A stretch of DNA of 64,000 bases, taken from contig CADCSX010000011.1 of the NCBI GenBank assembly GCA_902805475.1, positions 1,304,001-1,368,000 of the forward strand. The letters run 5' to 3'. The notes below the pieces were generated by a model. It did not search any database, was not told the DNA's origin, and saw only the letters and a list, made by a program, of their open reading frames with translations. The DNA comes from Entonaema liquescens (Eukaryota > Ascomycota > Sordariomycetes > Xylariales > Xylariaceae). Numbering within the stretch: the stretch's first letter is position 1; the number at the start of each line of letters is the position of its first letter. A program made the translations under genes and the position numbers. Below are positions 56,942-64,000 of this stretch, piece by piece.

Positions 56942-59900
56942 GATGACGGCTTAGGTTGATATGATAGGTTGGGTTATATATGTATATAAGTGAAGATTGG
57001 TTTGAGGCTGGTGTGGATATATAATAGTAATAGTAGTAGTGGCGTTAAGTTTGCGCTTGCTGTTTTCTTTTTCTGGGTATTGTAAAATGTTCTGGACTTA
57101 TTGGAATCTGAACCTAGTTGCAAGATGTGAAAGGGGGAGTCACGACTTATATACGAGCTGGGTCACATCTACGTATGAACGAGACAGCATAGCATGTCTA
57201 GAGGCCAAGGAAAAAACTTGGGCATCGAAGTTCGAGAAGCCACTACAGCAATGTTAGGTCATAGAGTTGCAGGTTCAAGCTCCAATGAGATCATGCCTAA
57301 AAAGCCTGCCCGTTCGCAATAATAACTGGTCATATTAAAAAAAAAAGATGGCTTAACCGCCATAACGTTACAGGGGCGTCTTATCGGGTTACGGCACCGA
57401 TTTGCTATTAGGGGACTAGAGAAAAAGATGTGATATCTATCAGATCCTTGTAGATCCCCGACAATTATTACGTGCATAGAAAACCCATCTTTGACGAATT
57501 TAGTCCTCGTGGGTGATTTGTATAAAGGGGTTGACGTCATAAAGATATTGTCTTATAGCGCCCCGCTCGCCGTCATCGTGATCTAAACCCCTTAGAAAGG
57601 GGGGGTCCTCTAAGTTATTTACAGTATACCGTTGATATCCAATTCGCCCGGGACCGTAAATCATAACCACGCCGGCCCAGATACTCCGCTCAAGGCTTCA
57701 AGCCCTTAGGATTTGACAAGTAAACGGTAGACAAAAAGTGATGTTGTCATAGATATGTGGCTTGCCTTCAATATCTTTCCTGAATAGGAAATAAGAGCGC
57801 CACAGAAGCGGGGATTCTTGTTCATTGATGAGGCTTAATGTTGCTTAATGTTGCTTGGGTTGTATCCAGTGTTATTATCTAAAGCCAAAAACCTGTTTGT
57901 TCTCTAAGAAGGGAATGGTTTGACACGCGGGATGACGTACTTTTGGTAAGATGCGGCTAATACGATCTGAACCCTTGCTTTGATCTTGGCCAATAAACGG
58001 GAATATTCTGGTTATTTCATGAACAAGCTGAATCAGTTGGTTTCTCGTGTTGGGTGCCCTCCCAGACCCGGCGTCGTCATCGTATTATGTGCCCAAGGAG
58101 CAAAAGAGGCACTATGTACACGAATAAGTGAATGCCCCTAACTTAGGGTGGTCAGGCTCTCGTGCTTCTAGCCCTTTTACACTTCCAATGATATCAAAGT
58201 CTTCAGTGTAACTAGATTTACTAAACCTGCAAGCCAAAGCTTAGAATAGTTGAGAACAGGCTTGATCCTGTCCTACAGGATGCCCCATACCCCCTAGTTC
58301 AACGTAGAAAACGCCACAATAAACCATGAAAAATATATATGACGGAGCACTCCCCCAAACGTGGCAGAACTTTTTGATTCTCTCTTCTCTCACACATGCT
58401 TTGCTCGCGCAGGTAGCTTCACCCCCCATCTCCGCGGGGAGGTCGGGCAAGTTGCTATCTCCCCTCGGGGTGCGGTCTCCCGCCCTGACCGGATGAAACC
58501 GAGTTGCAGGTAACTCTCCTCCTTTCATGCAGACGAGCAGACATGCATCCCGTCGACCACGGTCACCGGTCAAACTTTACAGCCGCAGTTGATGCGCCCC
58601 TCGATTGACAATTTATTGTCTCGAGGCCGGTCGCTCGCTTGCTGGCTACGCCTGTGCCGTCGCTTGACGTGACGACGAGGCGGAGTACCGATCGAGTGAT
58701 GTGGTCTAACTCATTACTCTCGGTACCTTCGACTCATCTCACTCGTACGGCTATGGCTCCGAACATCTACAACGCCGATTTACCTCCTCCGCCACCCTAT
58801 CCGCGCTCGATGAACACATCCCGGTTGTACGCGACTCCTCCGATCGAGACGGACAGACAAAGCTTCTCGAAGTCTGTGTGTGTGTGCGCTGCTGCTGATG
58901 ACGATACGATCCGTCGCGACGAAAAGCTCGAGCCTGCGAGTGCGAATTTCCGTCCACGAGCCTTTCCTGATTTTCTTTTCGGTAGAAAAGGCCCGCTGTT
59001 GATCGACTTTCCCCGCCGACTCGCTTATACCGCGATGTAGACCGGTTGCCTCGCCGGCCCCCCCCTTCGATTGAAGATTCTTGGATACCGTCTCTTGGAG
59101 ACGTTGCCGCGTCCCGGTGAATGACGTCGCGTGGAGGGAATGGAGGAAATGGGTCGGTGTGACCTTTTGGGTTTTTTTTACGGGTGTTCTCTCCTTTGGG
59201 GGAGCATGGCAACGCATGCCCGGTTCCGGTCCGATGTTTCTCTGCCATCCGTCGGTACGCCTCGGCTCGTGTGAGTAAATCAGATTGCTATATCCGCCAC
59301 ACGAGTAGACGTCCTATGCGGATGCTGGACCGGTATTGGGTCGACATCTCTCCTTCGTATCTTCACTGCACCAAACTGCATTCTTCCCTTGAATACCATA
59401 ATTGGATTATCCTCAAGCCTACGGAATATTTCCCTAACATGTGCTATTGACAATTGAGGTTGGATATACTCAGGTGTTTAAGTCCGTTTTCTCAGATATC
59501 CGTTCTCGGAAACAAGTATATCATATGGCACAACTCAATCAATAGTACATACGCACCGCCCAGCCGACAATCCACATAGGGGGATACTTGAAAGTTTAGC
59601 TATCACCAGTGCTGTGAAGGATTTTGGAACGTTGCTATACCTCACTGTTAATTCTCGCATAATAGTGTAGAGAAAATAAAACTGCTTTCCCAACATAAGC
59701 TACGCCTAGTAGAATTAATATTATTGAAATCGTGAAGTTCAGAGTTGATGCCTTTTAACGATTTTCATAGTAACAAAACTTATAGAAACTACCTAGTTAA
59801 TGCTGCTGTCTTATGGTTTCGCCGAGATGCACTGCCAATCTTTTGAGTATGTTGCACTCTTACAGAAGTCGTTTTCAAGTACGACTTAAGAATAAGTCTT

Positions 59901-60249
59901 ATAATATGCAATATCACAGTGAAAGGGGCCGAGTTGAAGATAAAGTGAATTGATATCATAGTTCCTACAGCTAGAGAAAATAGACTATTATAGACTATTA
60001 CAATAGTTCTACCACAAACATAATAAATCCCAGTATATAGAAAACGCTGTAAGCATGCATGGAACTCAGGTATAAAGGCCGCTATTAACAATTGTTCTAA
60101 ATCACAATAAGGACGAACTCGCATAGAGTAGTCCAGCAGTTCTTTGGGGTACCCCAAGCTGCTTCGCCAAATTCGTAGCGTATTAAGAGAACTTTTATGT
60201 TCTTTCCGGCACGGTTTTTTAAGCAAGTTTCTTAACCAAGCCAGCTAGT
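56942..60249. other. 3.3 kb without a supportable gene
   Basis: AT-rich up to about 58350. From 58400 to 59300 GC content rises and long frames overlap on both strands (58639-59040 plus; 59248-58751 and 59217-58780 minus), but none shows a domain, splice pattern or good start context. This segment could be an untranslated leader, a noncoding transcript or a rapidly evolving short gene. The remainder to 60249 is AT-rich and includes the 3' flank of PLS1. Confidence 0.4.
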
Positions 60250-60987
60250 TTAGAAAGTGCCTCGAGCACCACTCTTCTCGTCGATATCGCGGTACCGTTC
60301 ACGCTCCTTTCGGTCCTTCAATAGACAGGCGATAGACATAATTAAGACGACGTCGATACCGACCATACCAAACATAGCTGTAAAAATGTTGTCGACGAAT
60401 GTGTTTCCGAATGAAGTTAAGGGAGCGGAGCAACCTCGCATAAGGGCGGCAGCGGCAGGGCTGGGGCAAGTTGCGTCGGTAACGAAAGCAGGGGAAGTGC
60501 TGTTGTTGAAGCCACAGCAAGAGAACTAAGAAAGATGATTAGCTTGATCTATCCAGTAAGAAAATAAATGTCGTAAGCCACTTACAGCCGTCTGCATGAG
60601 ATCTTGCACTTGGGGCGATTGCGAAAGCCAGATCTGGGAGAATGCTTCCTTCATCTTCAATGTGAGGATCCATAGATCTACACCAATAGACATGGTAAAG
60701 ACAGCATCCACGACGATCAGCCAGACGGCAACCTTCAACCAACCCCTGCTATTCGTCGCTAGTGCCGGGAGTGTAACTAAGAAGGTAACGAAAATGAATA
60801 CAGCATTAACGATTCCGGCCGTAAAAGGGAATCTTTGGTATAGTAAATCTCGAGCTGCTTCGTTTCCTTCCGTCGGCGTATCGAAGCACGTTTGCTGGAC
60901 GATAACTGAAAATCCCAACATGATAGCCCCCATGGCCACGAACAATATGTCCATGGTCACGAAGGCCGCAAGCACCTTGTTCACCAT
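60250..60987 (-). CDS. PLS1: Tetraspanin PLS1
   Basis: Four-pass membrane protein needed in several plant pathogens for the appressorial penetration peg. Exons 60987-60586 and 60525-60250 flank a 60-bp intron and give 225 residues, matching my recollection of the length of known PLS1 proteins. The sequence opens MVNKVLAAFVTMDILFVAMG (first membrane span). Two more spans follow (FPFTAGIVNAVFIFVTFLVT and VAVWLIVVDAVFTMSIGV). The large extracellular loop holds the tetraspanin CCG motif (FSCCGFNNSTSPAFVTDATC), and the last span is FGMVGIDVVLIMSIACLL, with a basic cytoplasmic tail (KDRKERERYRDID). The intron sits just before the CCG motif. In non-pathogens PLS1 acts in ascospore germination, so its presence alone does not prove pathogenicity. 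Confidence 0.95.
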
Positions 60988-63900
60988 TTTGATCTGTTGC
61001 GAAATCGGATGTTCCCTAAAACTTCAATGAAAGTCCACAGCTAGTGTTCCCGTCTCCTAGTACACAAGGTACTTTCTCTCCTTCTAACCCCCCTATTCAC
61101 GTAATAGTTCTTTCGATGTTGTGATTGACGACCGGCGTCTCGTATAGTAAAGTTTTGGCTGTCGTAGGCGACGAACGAGTGTGTGGGCAAAAAATAGAGC
61201 AAGAGAATGTAATATCAAAAATCGGCTTAGAGGGTAGCGCGACAGCACTTACACCTTGACCAGCAATCCGAAAAAGGAGAAAAGAAGATAGCGAAGCGAA
61301 AGTAGCGATTATGAAAAGAGGAGTAAAGTGAAAATAATACGAAGCATAGCACGGACTATTGAAGGCAAAAAGGGACTTAAGCGCCGGGCTTGTCGAAAAC
61401 TAAACTAAAACGCTACCGCTTTTTCTTGTCGGATGGCTCCGAAATGGGAAAACGTGCGAAGCCAAGCAGCAGGGTGTAGGGGGGATTAAGAATGAGATAT
61501 GACGAGAAAAGACGAGAAAAGACAAACAACAACCTGCCAGAATCAACGAAGAGATTGAACAAAAATACCATGCCACCAGGGCTCCGCCTATTGCTGAGTC
61601 TAGAAAGGAAGGAAATTAGAAAGAGCTTGAAGCAAAAGCTGATGATATTTCATCTCTTACGCTTGGTGTTTTAGATTTGTAAAGGGTAGAAGGTCAACAG
61701 GGGATAGCCCTGTATCAGAAGCTGAAGCGCATACCAGATGATGGTCCGTGTCATGAAAATACTCTTAACCTGTCACAAGATGAAATCAACTACGGCCCAA
61801 TCAGAAGGGAGGATTCGTAAACACCAGACTGACTAAGGAGAGAAATCGAATGATAACGGTCAGAGCCTCTGACAATATTCCATCGCATGAAGTACTATGT
61901 ATGAATATGCCAAGGTATACGTACACACTTCCTGATCGCCTCTACGATATCCCTTGTTCTTTAGGTTCCTCGTAAGCTCGCTCGAGACGGATTTAAAATA
62001 TCTCATTGTTGCTATCGAGGAATCGAATCTCTTGTTCAAAGGGAGGCTCAAGTTTCTTTGCAAACAACATCAGTGTAAAAGCTCTAACTACTCTAATAAG
62101 GTCTTAAACTATGTCTAATAATTCACCTCCTATCCGAAACCTGGGGATGCTTCCCGGGGGTATACTGGCACCAGACGGAGGAATATAAAATCTAATTCGA
62201 AGGTCCTTGGATGACCCATGCGTCTCGAGTTGATGATGCAGTGTTGCCGCACACCCTGTTGCACATCATCCGCATGTAACCCATAAATTTCGATCAGATG
62301 TTGAGGATCTTCACAAACATCAACCAGCCACGATTCGCAAGTTAAAATAGAATCGTCTAGACGATATGTAGTAGTCAAAGTTGCGGCTCATCCAGCGATC
62401 TTAGTAGGTAAGGGAAAGACAATATTAATATTGATTTGTTCCTCACACTGGAGAAACACGCCGCGATCCTTCTCAACTTAGGCCTCCCCCTAAGGGTTTA
62501 CCTCTTGCCTATTACTAACACACCTCTTATGTTAATCATGAGAATGTCTATCTAGGTATATAATTATTTAGGTTGATGACGCGAGACACTGACTCGGGTA
62601 GGGCGCAATAATCTCACACGACCTTCCGACCTATAGTGCCCCGACACTGATGGCGCTATCGTGCTCTCTGTGCCCGGTCTTACCAAGATCATCCAGAACT
62701 ACGCCGCCGGTGCTCCTCTGTTAGCTTCTCACAATCGCGACGAGAAATGCAGTAGTCGCTGCCACCGCAGAGCGGCAAGCTGGAAGGCAAGCGGAGCGGA
62801 GATTGGCATGCCGGAGGGGGTGGGAATGTCATCAGTCATCAGTCATCAGCCATGAGCGGCAGTGGGAATGGTTAATGGCTCTCGGAAGATGACTCGATGC
62901 GACACCATCCCGAAAACTCGGTACCTTGTACGGAGAGTACTGCATTAGGCGTAAGACCTCAGGTATGCAACCGGCTAAGACATTGCACTCCCTATGTTTC
63001 TTGTCGAAGCAAGAATAAGACCGCGCGGGTAAATTACAAGCATGCCGTGGTATCCCGGTGACGATATTCTGATGTCACCCAGGTAGTGCTGAGCTATATT
63101 ACCGTAACTCCCGCTTCCCGCATCAGCACCGTTCCAGACTCTCGATGCTGGGCGATCCTTCATTGCGACTTCTCCCGGCGCCGTGGTTCACGCTCTTCGA
63201 CTATCAGGCGAGACACTAGACTCAGAGTGCCATCCGGATGTGAAGAAGCGACCAATTGGTATTTATGCTACGTCTTAGTGGCGCAGAAGAGTAACACTGA
63301 TCGAATTGCCACAGCGCTTACAGACAGCATATTCAATGTGACAGTTTACACCCAGAGCCGCTTCGCCGAAAGCCTTAGGTAACTCAATCATGTTTCTGGT
63401 ATCAATATAGCTAGTAGAGTACTGTCCCTAAATTCATTGGCTCTTAATGATTATCTGCCGCGTAGTCTAGAAGGATACGCCCTCTAAGAAAGTTATAGCC
63501 GTCAATGATGTCCATCTCATATTCTCTATCCCTCTAATTCTCGTATAGATGTCTATCGAAATCATAAACGTTAATCAACTCTGGTATAGCTACCTATGCA
63601 CAATCCTGAATCTTCGCTTGATATCACAATACAGATCACAGTGATTAGGTAGGTCATGTATATATGACCACCTGGTCAAAAGTTCCTGCGGATAAAAATT
63701 CGGCCAAAGACAGATCCCGATCACATCGATCACATAAAAGTTCTGGAGTTGTAGATCGTATTTCTTGCGAATAGCATTTCTAGAATATTAGTGATTTCCT
63801 TTTTAGGACTGTTTTTAACTACGGTCCGAGTTTCAATCCCACCACCGGGCACTTTCATAATGAACGGGAGCATTACATCGTTGGGCTTGGTACGCAGCAG

Positions 63901-64000
63901 GCTACATAGCCTACTCTCATGTACGTGTATTATGTAGCTATGATCGTTCATTACTACGCGACCTTGAAGACACACACAAGATAGTATGGAGCCAAGTGAA
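60988..64000. other. Right end of window without a supportable gene
   Basis: The first 500 bp are the PLS1 promoter and leader by position. A short tandem (gacgagaaaa) lies near 61501-61520 and a (gtcatca) tandem near 62828-62850. Scattered frames of 60-98 codons (61492-63975) show no domain or consistent splice signals. A gene could begin or end beyond 64000. Confidence 0.4.

Noticed and set aside
57263..57285. Possible tRNA B box (ggttcaagctcc)
   Set aside because: The flanks do not form a T stem, acceptor stem or A box at the right distance.
1..64000. CRISPR arrays, bacterial-type operons, insertion sequences, rRNA genes, intact transposons
   Set aside because: None was seen; the gene structure is that of a fungal nuclear chromosome and no transposase or reverse-transcriptase motif was found.

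Overview
The window is nuclear DNA of a filamentous ascomycete (Pezizomycotina, most likely a Sordariomycete). The signs are many short introns (about 46-150 bp) with GTAAGT-type donors and CTAAC/CTGAC branch points, a Zn2Cys6 regulator, a PLS1-type tetraspanin and separate single-gene transcripts on both strands. I rebuilt exons by hand from splice signals and reading-frame phase, so exon coordinates are deductions. Where every exon phase closes without a stop I give high confidence.

Layout. 1-2954 (+) holds the 3' part of a GH35 beta-galactosidase gene that runs off the left edge. 3209-4697 (-) has an unresolved coding-like locus. Next come a secreted alpha/beta hydrolase (6319-7797, -), a small GFA/CENP-V zinc protein (8782-9332, +), a tRNA-Gly (9595-9665, +) and a GPI-type GH18 chitinase with a long Ser/Thr stalk (10104-12961, -). 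14767-18508 (-) is the most unusual gene: one phase-consistent transcript joins a Zn2Cys6 cluster, ankyrin repeats, C2H2-type fingers and a C-terminal SH3 domain resembling that of Bbc1/Mti1. A pirin (18973-19848, -), amidophosphoribosyltransferase ADE4 with 13 introns (21570-24665, +), a HhH-GPD DNA glycosylase (25925-27669, +) and the SEN1 helicase (28750-35112, +) follow.

36715-39389 (-) is a large disordered/coiled-coil protein of unknown function. 40647-41357 (-) is an unknown protein, 42396-43247 (+) a short-chain dehydrogenase, 43665-44993 (-) the exomer scaffold CHS5, 45587-46189 (-) an unknown protein, and 47140-47988 (+) translation factor eIF1A. 49182-51259 (-) is the WASP homologue LAS17, 52530-52818 (-) a small conserved-looking protein, 53345-56215 (+) the XPF/Rad1 repair nuclease, 56607-56941 (-) a small membrane protein and 60250-60987 (-) the tetraspanin PLS1. 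The last 3 kb shows no supportable gene.

Functionally this is a housekeeping region (purine synthesis, translation initiation, transcription termination, DNA repair) mixed with cell-surface and polarity genes (chitinase, CHS5, LAS17, PLS1, beta-galactosidase). Three conserved genes (DNA glycosylase, CHS5, LAS17) each carry one apparent 1-base indel in a G/C homopolymer. That pattern looks more like assembly error than gene death, and the reads should be checked before any of them is called a pseudogene.
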